From: Streptomyces sp. SID13726
GTDB taxonomy: Bacteria; Actinomycetota; Actinomycetes; Streptomycetales; Streptomycetaceae
Assembly (NCBI RefSeq): GCF_010548375.1
Contig: NZ_JAAGLY010000002.1
Coordinates: 62,001-126,000 of the forward strand
Length of the DNA stretch: 64,000 bases
Direction: 5' to 3'
Positions 50,243-59,132 of this stretch are shown piece after piece. Below the pieces are notes generated by a model. It was not told the DNA's origin. It searched no databases and saw nothing but the letters and a program-made list of their open reading frames with translations. The translations under genes and the position numbers were made by a program. How positions within the stretch are numbered: the first letter of the stretch is position 1; every line of letters starts with the position of its first letter.

Positions 50243-51565
50243 CTAGCCGAGCGGCTTCTCCAGGATCGCCTTGCGGTGGCTGAAGGTCTCGATGGAGTAG
50301 CGGCCGTGGTAGTTGCCCATGCCGCTCGCGCCGACCCCGCCGAACGGCAGGTCGGAGACGGTGAGATGGGCGAGGGGCAGGCCGTGGCCGAGGGCGCCGG
50401 AGGAGGTCTCGGCGGCGATGCGGTCGCGGGTGGTGTCGGAGTCGGTGAAGACGTACAGCGCGAGGGGCTTGTCGCGGTCGTTGATGAAGTCGATCGCCTC
50501 GTCCAGGCCGGGCACGGTGACGATCGGCAGGATCGGGCCGAAGATCTCCTCCGCCATGACGGGCGCCTCGGGGTCGACGTCGGCGAGGACGGTGGGCGCG
50601 ATGTACTTGGTCGTACGGTCGCTGGTGCCGCCCACGACCGTACGGCCGGAGTCGAGCAGGCCGGTGAGCCGGTCGAAGTGGCGTTCGTTGATGATGCGGC
50701 CGTACTCGCCGGAGACGGCGGGGTCGTCGCCGTAGAGGCTCTTGACAGCGCCCGCGAGCAGCGGCTCCAGCGCGGCGGCGGTCGCCGGGTCGGTCAGGAC
50801 GTAGTCGGGGGCGACACAGGTCTGGCCGGCGTTGAGGAACTTGCCGCGGGCGAGGCGGTCGGCGACGACGGTGAGGTCGGCGTCGCGGTCGACGAACGCC
50901 GGGGACTTGCCGCCGAGTTCGAGGGTGACCGGGGTGAGGTGCTCGGCGGCGGCGCGCAGGACGATCCGGCCGACGGTGCCGTTGCCGGTGTAGAAGACGT
51001 GGTCGAAGCGCTCGGCGAGCAGGGCGGTGGTCTCCGGGATGCCACCCTCCACGACGGCGACGGCGTCGGGGTCCAGATAGGCGGAGAGCAGCCGGGCCAC
51101 GGCGGCGGAGGTGGCCGGGGCCAGCTCGCTGGGCTTGGCGACCACCGCGTTGCCCGCGGCGAGGGCGCCGACCACGGGGGCGAGCAGCAGCTGGGCGGGG
51201 TAGTTCCAGGGGGCGATGACGAGGACGACGCCGAGCGGGTCGTACTGCGTCCAGGCCGTGGCGTCGGCGCCGAGGTGGGCCGGGACCGGGGCGGACTCGG
51301 GGCGCAGCCAGTCGGCGAGGTGGTCGAGAGTGTGGTCGATCTCGCGGATGGTGAAGTCGATCTCCGTGCGGAAGGCCTCGGTGGAGCTCTTGCCCAGGTC
51401 GGCGTGGAGGGCCTCGGCCAGGTCGGTGCCGTGCTCCGTGAGCAGTTCGCGCAGGCGGCGCAGCTGGGTCGTGCGCCACTCGACGGGCTTGGTGCGGCCG
51501 GTACGGAAGGTGGCGCGCAGCCGGGCGACGACGTCGGCGGGCTGCTCGGGGGCGGGGTGGTTCAC
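50243..51565 (-). CDS. Aldehyde dehydrogenase family protein (class 3-like)
   Basis: A 440-residue NAD(P)-dependent aldehyde dehydrogenase of the short, class 3-like type. Motifs are VLVIAPWNYPAQLLLAPVVG, the general-base Glu in VTLELGGKSPAFVDRDAD and the nucleophile Cys in FLNAGQTCVAPDYVL. The C-terminal block DLPFGGVGASGMGNYHGRYS is characteristic. The GTG start at 51565 has a GCGAGG site. It lies 142 bases upstream of the cyclodipeptide synthase in the same orientation, so the two may share a transcript. The natural aldehyde is unknown. Confidence 0.92.
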   Translation of the reverse strand: MNHPAPEQPADVVARLRATFRTGRTKPVEWRTTQLRRLRELLTEHGTDLAEALHADLGKSSTEAFRTEIDFTIREIDHTLDHLADWLRPESAPVPAHLGADATAWTQYDPLGVVLVIAPWNYPAQLLLAPVVGALAAGNAVVAKPSELAPATSAAVARLLSAYLDPDAVAVVEGGIPETTALLAERFDHVFYTGNGTVGRIVLRAAAEHLTPVTLELGGKSPAFVDRDADLTVVADRLARGKFLNAGQTCVAPDYVLTDPATAAALEPLLAGAVKSLYGDDPAVSGEYGRIINERHFDRLTGLLDSGRTVVGGTSDRTTKYIAPTVLADVDPEAPVMAEEIFGPILPIVTVPGLDEAIDFINDRDKPLALYVFTDSDTTRDRIAAETSSGALGHGLPLAHLTVSDLPFGGVGASGMGNYHGRYSIETFSHRKAILEKPLG

Positions 51566-51783
51566 AGGTGCCTCGCTGGGGTGGGCGGGCCTCGCGGCCT
51601 GGATCTCGACAGTCAGATGTATATTGCAACCTTTTCGGGGTCCAGGGAAATTCCGGACCGCGGGAACTACTTTCCGTGACCGGATGACAGCGGGCGGGCG
51701 GCGACGCTCCGGCAGACGCGCGCTGAGACCCGATGCGCGCGCTGAGATCGAACACAGGCGATGCGATCGGGAGAATCCTCTCC

Positions 51784-52830
51784 ATGACCACCGCACCGCA
51801 CCCGCTCCTCGCCACCGCCCGCGCCCTCGCCGACGACCTCCTCGCCCCGCACGCGGCACGAACCGATCAGGAAGGCGTGCCCGTGGGACACCTGGACGCG
51901 ATCCGGGGCTCGGGCCTGCTCGGGGTGAGCGCTCCGCAGGCGTACGGCGGTGCCGGCGCTCCCGACTCGGTGGCGCGGGAGGTGCAGGAGATCTTGGCCG
52001 GGGCCTGTTGCTCGACGTGGTTCGTGCAGACCCAGCACCACACTCCGGTCAGGATGCTCGCCAAGTCCGACCTGCCGGTGCGGGAGCGGCTGCTCGGCCC
52101 GCTGGCGACCGGTGAACTGCTCGCGGGCATCGCCTTCGCACATGTGCGTGCCTTTCCCCGGGTGCCGGTGCGGGCGACGGCCGCGCGCGACGGGTGGCGG
52201 TTCGACGGGAGGGTGCCCTGGTACACGGGCTGGGGTCTGAACGACGTGATGCTGCTGGCCGGGGTGACCGAGGCGGACGAGGTGGTCTTCGCGTTCACCG
52301 AGGCGCGCGAGCAGCCGGGGCTGCGGCCGTCGGAGCCGATGCGACTCGCCGCGCTCACCGCCGCCCGGACGGTCTCCCTGGAGCTGGACGGCCTGTGGCT
52401 GCCCGAGGAGTCGGTGGTGCTGCGCACCCCGCAGGAGAAGTTCGCGCTGGTCGACCGGCCCCGCAACACCAACGCCTCCCCCGCCGTCTTCGGCGTGGCG
52501 TACGCGGCGCTCAAGGTGCTCGAGGACTCCGGGGAGCCGGGCACCGCGGCTGTCCTGCGCGACCGCGTCGACGAGGTGCGTCGGCAGGTGTACGACCTCG
52601 CCGACCACCCCGTCCCGCACGAGCGGATCGCCGAACGGCTGGCGCTCAAGACTCGGTCGTACGACGTCATGCGCGCGGCCGCGACCGCGGCTGTCGTGGC
52701 CGGAGGCGGCCGGGCCATGGGGCTCGACGGGACGGCCCAACGGCTGTTCCGCGAGGGGATGTTCCTGTTGGTGCAGGGGCAGACGAACGAGGTGCGCCGA
52801 GCGCATCTGGACGCCCTGGCGCGGGGTTAG
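51784..52830 (+). CDS. DszC-like flavin monooxygenase (acyl-CoA dehydrogenase fold)
   Basis: A 348-residue protein with the acyl-CoA dehydrogenase fold but without the usual catalytic Glu context. It belongs to the branch with DszC-type FMNH2-dependent monooxygenases and hydroxylases. Recognisable parts are LDAIRGSGLLGVSAPQAYGG, STWFVQTQHHTPVRML, GWRFDGRVPWYTGWGLNDVML and a C-terminal helix pair ending LVQGQTNEVRRAHLDALARG. Two related enzymes lie in the sulfur region to the right (54869-56053 and 56677-57894), so a role in organosulfur use is plausible. It is divergent from the aldehyde dehydrogenase and overlaps the convergent hydrolase. Confidence 0.8.
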   Translation: MTTAPHPLLATARALADDLLAPHAARTDQEGVPVGHLDAIRGSGLLGVSAPQAYGGAGAPDSVAREVQEILAGACCSTWFVQTQHHTPVRMLAKSDLPVRERLLGPLATGELLAGIAFAHVRAFPRVPVRATAARDGWRFDGRVPWYTGWGLNDVMLLAGVTEADEVVFAFTEAREQPGLRPSEPMRLAALTAARTVSLELDGLWLPEESVVLRTPQEKFALVDRPRNTNASPAVFGVAYAALKVLEDSGEPGTAAVLRDRVDEVRRQVYDLADHPVPHERIAERLALKTRSYDVMRAAATAAVVAGGGRAMGLDGTAQRLFREGMFLLVQGQTNEVRRAHLDALARG

Positions 52831-53642
52831 CCGAGGAGCGCGGCCATGAGGTGTGCGGGCGCGTCCTCCTGGACGAGGTGGCCTGCGCCCGGGATGAGTT
52901 CGAGGCGTGCTCCCGGGATGCGGGCCACGAGTTCGTGCGCCTTGCCGACGGGGATCCAGGTGTCGTCCTCGCCCCAGCAGACCAGGACCGGGATCGTGAT
53001 CTCGCCGTAGCGGTCCTGCACTTCGTCGGTGTACCGCTGGTCGGCCTGGGCGATCTGGCGGTAGAAGCCCGCCTGACCGGTCTCGCCGAGCCAGGGTTCG
53101 ACGAGCCGGTCGAGGACGGCGGGGTGCAGGCCGGGGCTGCTGGCCGAGCCGACGTACTCGCGCACGAGTGCCCGGTGCAGGGCGGGCGGGAGTTGCTCGA
53201 AGACGTCGGAGTGCGCGCCGACGAGCCGGAAGAACGGGGAGCCCCAGGGGGCCAGCGCGACCGGGTCGACGAGGGTGAGCGAGCGGTAGCGGGCGTCGTG
53301 CAGCAGGTGGGCCCGCAGGGCGACCGCGCCGCCGAAGTCGTGGGCCACGACCCGGGGTTCGGCCAGGTCCCAGTGCGCGAGGAGTTCGGTGAGGACCCTG
53401 CCCTGGGCCGCGAGGGAGACGTCCTGGCCGGCGGACATCTCCGAGGTCCCGTAGCCGGGCATGTCCCACACGAACACGTGATGGCGGCGCGCGAGGGCAC
53501 GGGCGACGGCACGCCAGACGTAGGAGGAGAACGGGGTGCCGTGCAGGAGGACGACCGGGTCGCGGCCGGGGTCTCCGAGGGAGTCCCAGCGGACCTCGCC
53601 GGAGCCACTGCGGAAGGTCCTGGTCAACTGCCAGTCGCTCAC
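52827..53642 (-). CDS. Alpha/beta hydrolase, haloalkane-dehalogenase-like
   Basis: A 271-residue alpha/beta hydrolase. Features are the oxyanion motif VVLLHGTPFSSYVWRAVA, the nucleophile elbow VVAHDFGGAVALRAHLL with Asp, the acid-bearing strand VLVCWGEDDTWIPVGKAHE and the His in IPGAGHLVQEDAP. An Asp nucleophile points to the haloalkane dehalogenase/epoxide hydrolase branch rather than to an esterase. The GTG at 53642 has an AAGGAA site. It is convergent with the DszC-like gene and lies 48 bases downstream of the ssuD gene, so it could be the last cistron of that operon. Confidence 0.88.
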   Translation of the reverse strand: MSDWQLTRTFRSGSGEVRWDSLGDPGRDPVVLLHGTPFSSYVWRAVARALARRHHVFVWDMPGYGTSEMSAGQDVSLAAQGRVLTELLAHWDLAEPRVVAHDFGGAVALRAHLLHDARYRSLTLVDPVALAPWGSPFFRLVGAHSDVFEQLPPALHRALVREYVGSASSPGLHPAVLDRLVEPWLGETGQAGFYRQIAQADQRYTDEVQDRYGEITIPVLVCWGEDDTWIPVGKAHELVARIPGARLELIPGAGHLVQEDAPAHLMAALLG

Positions 53643-53690
53643 GGGCCGTTCCTTTCGTCGCCGGGCCCGTGAGCGTACGTCGTGCCACAC

Positions 53691-54836
53691 CTAGCTCGCG
53701 AACGGCACCTGCGCCGAGGCGACGGAACGCTCACCGAAGGGATGCCGCCACAGCCCCTGCGCGGCGAGCCTCGGCAGCACTCCCTCGCCGAACCAGTACG
53801 CCTCCTCCAGATGCGGATACCCGGAGAGCACGAACTCGTCGATGCCGAGGGCGTGGTACTCCTTGATCAGCTCGACGACCTCGTCGTGGCTGCCGACCAG
53901 CGCGGTGCCCGCGCCGCCGCGCACCAGGCCGATGCCGGCCCAGAGGTTGGGGTGGATCTCCAGACCGTCCCGGCCGCCGCCACCGTGCAGGGCGAGCATC
54001 CGCTGCTGCCCCTCGGACTCGCTGCGGGCGAGCCCTGCCTGCACCGACCTGACCGTCTCGGGGTCGAAACCGGCCAGGAGCCGGTTCGCCTCGGCCCAGG
54101 CCTGCTCGGAGGTGTCCCGGGTGATGACGTGCAGCCTGATCCCGAAGCGCAGGGTGCGGCCCTCCTTGGCCGCGAGCCCCCGGATCCGGGCGATCTTCTC
54201 GGCGACCTGCGCGGGCGGCTCGCCCCAGGTGAGGTACACGTCGACGTACTTCGCGGCGACCTCCCCGGCGATGGGTGAGGACCCGCCGAAGTACACCTCG
54301 GGCACCGGGTCGGGCACCCGGGCCAGCTTGGCGTCCTCGACCTGGAGGTGTTCGCCCCGCAGGTCGACGGTCTTGCCCTCCCACAACCCCCGTACGATTT
54401 CCAGGAATTCACCCGTACGGCGATAGCGGGCGTCCTTGTCGAGGAAGTCCCCGTAGGCCCGCTGCTCGTGGCTCTCCCCGCCGGTGACCACGTTGAGCAG
54501 CAGCCGTCCGCCGGACTGGCGCTGGAAGGTGGACGCCATCTGGGCGGCGAGCGTCGGGGAGACGAAGCCGGGCCGGAAGGCGACCAGGAACTTCAGGCGC
54601 TCGGTGTTCTGGCTGACCATGGCGGTGGTCAGCCACGCGTCCTCGCACCAGGCGCCGGTGGGCGTGAGCGCCCCGACGAAGCCCAGCTCCTCGGCGGCGC
54701 GGGCGATCTGGCTCAGGTAGGCGACCGTCGGCGGCCGGTCCCGTCCGGAGACGGTGGCGGGCGTGCCGTGGCCGCCGCCGACGACATGGCGGCTGTCGCC
54801 GTTGGTGGGCAGGAACCAGTGGAAGGTGAGGGACAT
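53691..54836 (-). CDS. ssuD: FMNH2-dependent alkanesulfonate monooxygenase
   Basis: A 381-residue luciferase-like monooxygenase that cleaves alkanesulfonates to an aldehyde and sulfite. Signature parts are LTFHWFLPTNGDSRHVVGGG, LVAFRPGFVSPTLAAQMAST, the flavin-phosphate loop LLNVVTGGESHEQRAYGDFL and YFGGSSPIAGEVAAKYVDVYL, all SsuD-like. The ATG at 54836 has GGAGA upstream. It needs FMNH2, which the ssuE-like reductase two genes upstream can supply. It follows the sfnB gene by 32 bases, and the arrangement ssuE-sfnB-ssuD is a sulfur-starvation operon. Confidence 0.93.
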   Translation of the reverse strand: MSLTFHWFLPTNGDSRHVVGGGHGTPATVSGRDRPPTVAYLSQIARAAEELGFVGALTPTGAWCEDAWLTTAMVSQNTERLKFLVAFRPGFVSPTLAAQMASTFQRQSGGRLLLNVVTGGESHEQRAYGDFLDKDARYRRTGEFLEIVRGLWEGKTVDLRGEHLQVEDAKLARVPDPVPEVYFGGSSPIAGEVAAKYVDVYLTWGEPPAQVAEKIARIRGLAAKEGRTLRFGIRLHVITRDTSEQAWAEANRLLAGFDPETVRSVQAGLARSESEGQQRMLALHGGGGRDGLEIHPNLWAGIGLVRGGAGTALVGSHDEVVELIKEYHALGIDEFVLSGYPHLEEAYWFGEGVLPRLAAQGLWRHPFGERSVASAQVPFAS

Positions 54837-54868
54837 GGGGGGTCTCCGATCGGAAGGTCCGCTGTTCG

Positions 54869-56053
54869 CTAGAGAAGGCCGTGCCGGGGCGGCCGGGTGC
54901 CGTTGAGCACGTACCTGCCGATGTGCTGGATCTTCCAGCGGGTCGGGTCGTGCAGGGTGTGGGTGCGGGCGTCCCGCCAATGGCGGTGCAGGTTGAGGGA
55001 GTTGAGGGCCGCACGGGTGCCGGAGACCTCGAACAGGGCGCTCGACACCTCCACGGCGGCCCGGGCCGCCTGCACCTTGGCCGCGGCGACCGCGAGGGAC
55101 GCCTCGGCCGCCGTGTCGTCGGTGAGGTCGACCCCGGCCGTGTCCACCGCGCGGGCAGCTTCCCTGAGGAGCGCCTCGGACGCCCTGACCTGGAGGGCGA
55201 GTTCACCGAAGCGCTGGATCAGCAGCGGATCCTCGGCGGCCGTCTCGACACCGCTCTCGAACCACGGCCGGCTCTTCGTCCGGACGAACTCCGCCGCCTC
55301 CGCGAGCGCTCCACCGGCGATCCCGGTGTCGATGGCAGCGTGCAGCAACTGGGCGACGGCACCGTGGAGTTGGGGTCCCTCGAAGGTGAGGTGGTGGGGC
55401 AGCACCCGGTCCGCCGGGACGTCGACGCCTTCGAGTCGGACGGTGCCGCTGGCCGTCGTACGCTGGCCGAGTCCGTCCCAGTCGTCGATCACCGTGAGGC
55501 CGGGGGCGTCCCTCGGCACGTAGGCGACGTGCAGTTCGTCGTCGTCGGCGCGGGCCAGCACCGGGATCCAGTCGGCGAAGAGGGCGCCGGTGGAGTAGTG
55601 CTTGACGCCGTCGAGACGGTACGAGCCGTCCGGCCGGGGGCGCAGACGAGTGCGGATGTCCTGGACGTGCTTGGTGCCGGCCTCGGACTGGGCGTTGCCG
55701 AAGCGGCAGCCCGCGAGCAGTTCGGCGAAGAAGAACTTCCGCTGCTCTTCGGTGCCCTGACGGCGGATCACGTTGGCGTAGACGAAGTGGCTCTGCGGGA
55801 TCTGGGAGAGGCTGGCGTCGGCGGAGGCGAGCAGGCGGAAGATCTCGGCGAGGGTCAGGGCGCCGACGTCCGCGCCCCCGTGCTCGGCGGGGACGGTGGC
55901 GGCGAGCAGGCCGGACTGCGAGAGACGGTCCAACTCGGCGCGGGGCAGCCTGCGTTCGGCGTCGCGCGCGGCGGCGCCCGTGCGGAACTCCTCGGCGAGC
56001 GACGCGGCGACCGCGAGGGCCTCCGCGTCGTCGGCGATCACATGGGCGGACAT
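54869..56053 (-). CDS. sfnB: SfnB family sulfur acquisition oxidoreductase
   Basis: A 394-residue flavoprotein with the acyl-CoA dehydrogenase fold, SfnB branch. Typical segments are RLPRAELDRLSQSGLLAATV, SQIPQSHFVYANVIRRQGT, FGNAQSEAGTKHVQDIRTRL and the C-terminal NSLNLHRHWRDARTHTLHDP. The last motif is shared with DszC and related monooxygenases. Members occur in sulfur-scavenging operons and are thought to oxidise organosulfur compounds with FMNH2. It overlaps no gene but lies 5 bases after the ssuE-like stop, so coupling is likely. Confidence 0.92.
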   Translation of the reverse strand: MSAHVIADDAEALAVAASLAEEFRTGAAARDAERRLPRAELDRLSQSGLLAATVPAEHGGADVGALTLAEIFRLLASADASLSQIPQSHFVYANVIRRQGTEEQRKFFFAELLAGCRFGNAQSEAGTKHVQDIRTRLRPRPDGSYRLDGVKHYSTGALFADWIPVLARADDDELHVAYVPRDAPGLTVIDDWDGLGQRTTASGTVRLEGVDVPADRVLPHHLTFEGPQLHGAVAQLLHAAIDTGIAGGALAEAAEFVRTKSRPWFESGVETAAEDPLLIQRFGELALQVRASEALLREAARAVDTAGVDLTDDTAAEASLAVAAAKVQAARAAVEVSSALFEVSGTRAALNSLNLHRHWRDARTHTLHDPTRWKIQHIGRYVLNGTRPPRHGLL

Positions 56054-56058
56054 GTTCG

Positions 56059-56613
56059 TCAGCTCACCGCCGCCAGGACCGGCCGGTGGCCCAGCGCGGC
56101 CGAGAACTGGTCGACGACCTGGTCCAGGGCCTCGGTCGCCACCGGTGCGACGGACAGCGAACCGTCCTCGTGCACGGTGATGTCCTTGTCGAGGGTGAAC
56201 CAGCCCTGCACGATGTGGGCCGCGCCCATGGAGCTGAGGACGGGCCGGAGGGCGTAGTCGATGGCGAGGACGTGGGCGGTGGAGCCGCCGGTGGCCAGCG
56301 GGAGCACGGTCTTGCCGGCCAGGGCGTACTGCGGGAGCAGGTCGAGCAGTGCCTTGAGGACTCCGGAGTAGGACGCCTTGTAGACGGGTGTGCCGACGAC
56401 CACGCCGTCGACGCGGGCGAACAGCTCGGTGGCCTCGACGATCGACGGGTGCTTGAAGTCGGCGCCGAGCAGGGCCTCGGCGGGGATGGTGCGGACGTCG
56501 AGCGGGATCACCTCGTGTCCTTGCGCGGTCAGGCGCCGGTCGAGGTGGCGGAGCAGGCGGTTGGTGCGGGAGGAGGCGGAGGGGCTGCCGGAGACGGACA
56601 GGACGGTGGCCAT
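56059..56613 (-). CDS. ssuE: NADPH-dependent FMN reductase, SsuE-like
   Basis: A 184-residue flavodoxin-like reductase that supplies FMNH2 to two-component monooxygenases. The phosphate-binding start is VSGSPSASSRTNRLLRHLDR. Other SsuE blocks are VVVGTPVYKASYSGVLKALLD, LLPQYALAGKTVLPLATGG and HVLAIDYALRPVLSSMGA. It is the first gene of an ssuE-sfnB-ssuD set and would serve all the flavin monooxygenases in this region. A strong hairpin at 56634-56666 separates it from the sfnG operon upstream. Confidence 0.93.
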   Translation of the reverse strand: MATVLSVSGSPSASSRTNRLLRHLDRRLTAQGHEVIPLDVRTIPAEALLGADFKHPSIVEATELFARVDGVVVGTPVYKASYSGVLKALLDLLPQYALAGKTVLPLATGGSTAHVLAIDYALRPVLSSMGAAHIVQGWFTLDKDITVHEDGSLSVAPVATEALDQVVDQFSAALGHRPVLAAVS

Positions 56614-56633
56614 GGGGTCCTCTTTCGGGGAGG

Positions 56634-56666
56634 AGGGGCGCCCCCGGTTCAGGCGGGGGCGCCCCT
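56634..56666 (-). terminator. Strong hairpin between sfnG-dszC and ssuE operons
   Basis: Perfect 13-base arms AGGGGCGCCCCCG and CGGGGGCGCCCCT flank a 7-base loop. It lies just beyond the stop at 56677 and 21 bases before the ssuE-like start, so it may terminate or attenuate read-through between the two gene sets. Confidence 0.8.
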
Positions 56667-56676
56667 GGGGAAGCGG

Positions 56677-57894
56677 TCAGGAGTACCAGGTGGGTTCGGG
56701 CAGTTCGCCTTCCAGGACCCAGCGGCCGACCTCGCGCCGCTTGTAGGCGACCGGGTCGTGCAGGGTGTGGGTGCGGACGTTGCGCCAGAACCGGTCCAGG
56801 CCCTCCGAGGTGGCCGTGGAGCGGGCGCCGGTGACCTCGAAGATCCGGCTGGAGATCTCCAGGGCCACATCGGTGGCCCGTGCCTTCACCGCGGCCACCC
56901 GGACCTCGAAGTCGCCGCGGGTCTTCTCCGTGACTGCGTCGGGGTCGTCGTGCAGTTTCTGTCCCTCGGCGGCGACGGCGTCAGCGAGGGCCTCGGCCGC
57001 CCAGAGCTTCGCGGTGAGGTCGCCGTAGGTGTCGATGACGTACGGCTCGTCGACCGCGCGCTCGAAGCCGCCGTGCAGCCAGGAACGGGACTTCTCGCGG
57101 GTGTAGGTCGCGGCCGTCTCCAGCGCGCCGCCCGCGATGCCCAGGTAGAAGTTGACGAAGACCAGCTGGATGGTGGGGACGTTGAGGGTGTTGTAGATCC
57201 GGGGCTGGAACACCTTGTCGACGTATCCGGCCGCGTTCGTCCACGGGGTGCGGACGCCGTCGAGGGTGACCCCGCCGCTCTCGGTGAGGCGCTGGCCGAT
57301 GTTGTCCCAGTCGTCGTGGAAGGTCAGGCCCTCGGAGTCGGAGGGCACGATCGCGAAGACGTGGCTGTCCGTGCCGTTCAGGACGCCTTCGAGGACGGTG
57401 ACATCGGAGACCTTGCTGCCGGTGGAGAAGGTCTTGCGGCCCGTGAAGACGAGGTCGTCGCCGTCCTCGGTCACGACGACGTCCTGGTCGCGTGGGTTGA
57501 CCGCGCCGCCGAAGAACCAGCGGCCCCGGGAGGCCTCGGCCTCGACGTGCTCCCACTGCTCGCGGGTGCCGACCAGGCGGGCGGCCCAGAACCACAGGTA
57601 GTGGTAGCCGAGGAGCTGGCCGATGGAGCCGTCGGCCTTGGCGATCTCGCGGACAACCCGGTAGGCGGTGGGCCAGTCCTGGCCTCCGCCGCCGTGTGCG
57701 GTGGGGCCGAGGAGAGTGACGAGGCCTGAGTCCTTGAGGAGCTGGACCTCGGCGTACGGGGTGGCGCCGGCGTGGTCGCGGGCTGCGGCATCGGTGGCGA
57801 GGACGGCGGCGACCTCGGCGGCGCGGGCGATCCAGTCCTGGGCGGTCTCGGGGGCGGGACGGGTCTGCCAGTCGGTGTTCGTGGCGGTGCTCAT
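56677..57894 (-). CDS. DszC-like flavin-dependent monooxygenase
   Basis: A 405-residue protein of the acyl-CoA dehydrogenase fold related to dibenzothiophene monooxygenase DszC. Typical blocks are ATPYAEVQLLKDSGLVTLLG, HGGGGQDWPTAYRVVREIAK, ADGSIGQLLGYHYLWFWAA and TATSEGLDRFWRNVRTHTLH. It probably uses FMNH2 to oxidise an organosulfur compound; the substrate is not known. The ATG at 57894 comes 13 bases after the sfnG stop, so both are one operon. A terminator-like hairpin follows it. Confidence 0.9.
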   Translation of the reverse strand: MSTATNTDWQTRPAPETAQDWIARAAEVAAVLATDAAARDHAGATPYAEVQLLKDSGLVTLLGPTAHGGGGQDWPTAYRVVREIAKADGSIGQLLGYHYLWFWAARLVGTREQWEHVEAEASRGRWFFGGAVNPRDQDVVVTEDGDDLVFTGRKTFSTGSKVSDVTVLEGVLNGTDSHVFAIVPSDSEGLTFHDDWDNIGQRLTESGGVTLDGVRTPWTNAAGYVDKVFQPRIYNTLNVPTIQLVFVNFYLGIAGGALETAATYTREKSRSWLHGGFERAVDEPYVIDTYGDLTAKLWAAEALADAVAAEGQKLHDDPDAVTEKTRGDFEVRVAAVKARATDVALEISSRIFEVTGARSTATSEGLDRFWRNVRTHTLHDPVAYKRREVGRWVLEGELPEPTWYS

Positions 57895-57907
57895 GTCGGT
57901 GGCCTCC

Positions 57908-59020
57908 TCAGACTCGGGCGGGGACGGACTCGTCGTCGGGCAGCTGGGCCTCCAGTTCACGGACCAGCGGGAGCACCCGCCTGCCGAAGTACTCGACCTC
58001 CTCGTGGTAGTGCAGGAAGCCGAGGAGCAGCAGGTCGACGCCGAGCTTCTTGTAGGCCACGATCCGCTCGGCGATCTGCTCCGGGGTGCCGATGAGGCCG
58101 GTGCGGAAGCCGTCGTTGTACTGGACGAGGTCCTCGAAGGAGGAGTCCTGCCACATGCCCTTCTTGTCGGAGGTGGACTGGCCCGCCTGCTTCACGGCGG
58201 CGCCGAATCCCTCGACGGCCTCGTGGTCGGCCTTGGCGACGATCTCCCTCAGCGTGTCGCGGGCCTCGGCCTCGGTGTCGCGGGCGATGAGGAAGCCGTT
58301 GAGGCCGAACTTCGGAGCGGTGCGCCCGACTTCGGCGGCGGCCTTGCGGACGTCGGTGATCTGCTCGGTGACCCCGTCGAAGTCCTTGCCGTTGGAGAAG
58401 TACCAGTCGGAGACCCTGCCTGCCATCTGCCGTGCGGCGGTGGAGTTTCCGCCCTGGAAGATCTCCGGGTGCGGGCGCTCCTCGGTGTTGAGGGGCTTGG
58501 GCTTGAGGGAGAAGTCGCGCAACCGGTAGAAGTCACCGGCGAGTTCGGTGTGGTCCTCGGTCCAGATCTTGCGGAGTGCGGTGATGAACTCCTCGGAGCG
58601 GCGGTAGCGCTCGTCGTGCTCCAGCCAGGGCTCGCCGAGGGCGGTGAACTCGCCCTTGAACCAGCCCGATACGACGTTCACCGCGAAGCGGCCCTTGGAG
58701 AGGTGGTCGGCGGTGGCGCCGAGCTTGGCGAGGACGCCGGGGTGCCACAGCCCGGGGTGGACGGCGGCGATGACCTTCAGACGTTCGGTGGCGAGCAGCA
58801 GGGCGAGGCTGAAGCTGGTCGACTCGTGCTGGTACTCGGCGCCGTAGCTGGCCATGTAGCGGACCTGGCTGAGGGCGTACTCGAAGCCGTTGTTCTCGGC
58901 GAGGACGGCGAGTTCGCGGTTGTAGTCGTACCCCCAGTCGGTGCGCTGCTCGATCTTGCTGGTGACGAGTCCCCCGCTGACGTTGGGGACCCAATAGGCG
59001 AATTTCACGGGCGCGGGCAT
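57908..59020 (-). CDS. sfnG: Dimethylsulfone monooxygenase SfnG
   Basis: A 370-residue luciferase-like enzyme that converts dimethylsulfone to methanesulfinate with FMNH2. Family features are KFAYWVPNVSGGLVTSKIEQ, RTDWGYDYNRELAVLAENNG, EYALSQVRYMASYGAEYQHE, the flavin loop VNVVSGWFKGEF and the GGNSTAARQMAG block. The match to SfnG is better than to SsuD or NtaA. The ATG is preceded by CAGGAG. The leader peptide gene lies 112 bases upstream and a LysR gene is divergent, suggesting double control by sulfur status. Confidence 0.94.
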   Translation of the reverse strand: MPAPVKFAYWVPNVSGGLVTSKIEQRTDWGYDYNRELAVLAENNGFEYALSQVRYMASYGAEYQHESTSFSLALLLATERLKVIAAVHPGLWHPGVLAKLGATADHLSKGRFAVNVVSGWFKGEFTALGEPWLEHDERYRRSEEFITALRKIWTEDHTELAGDFYRLRDFSLKPKPLNTEERPHPEIFQGGNSTAARQMAGRVSDWYFSNGKDFDGVTEQITDVRKAAAEVGRTAPKFGLNGFLIARDTEAEARDTLREIVAKADHEAVEGFGAAVKQAGQSTSDKKGMWQDSSFEDLVQYNDGFRTGLIGTPEQIAERIVAYKKLGVDLLLLGFLHYHEEVEYFGRRVLPLVRELEAQLPDDESVPARV

Positions 59021-59132
59021 GCGGAACTCCTGGTGCGGAATGTTTTCGGGCGCGCCGAATTCGGAGAGGGCACAGGTGTGATGCGTGTGCGGTGAATTCA
59101 GGCGGGAAAAGCGGCGGATCGCAGAGGGTTGA

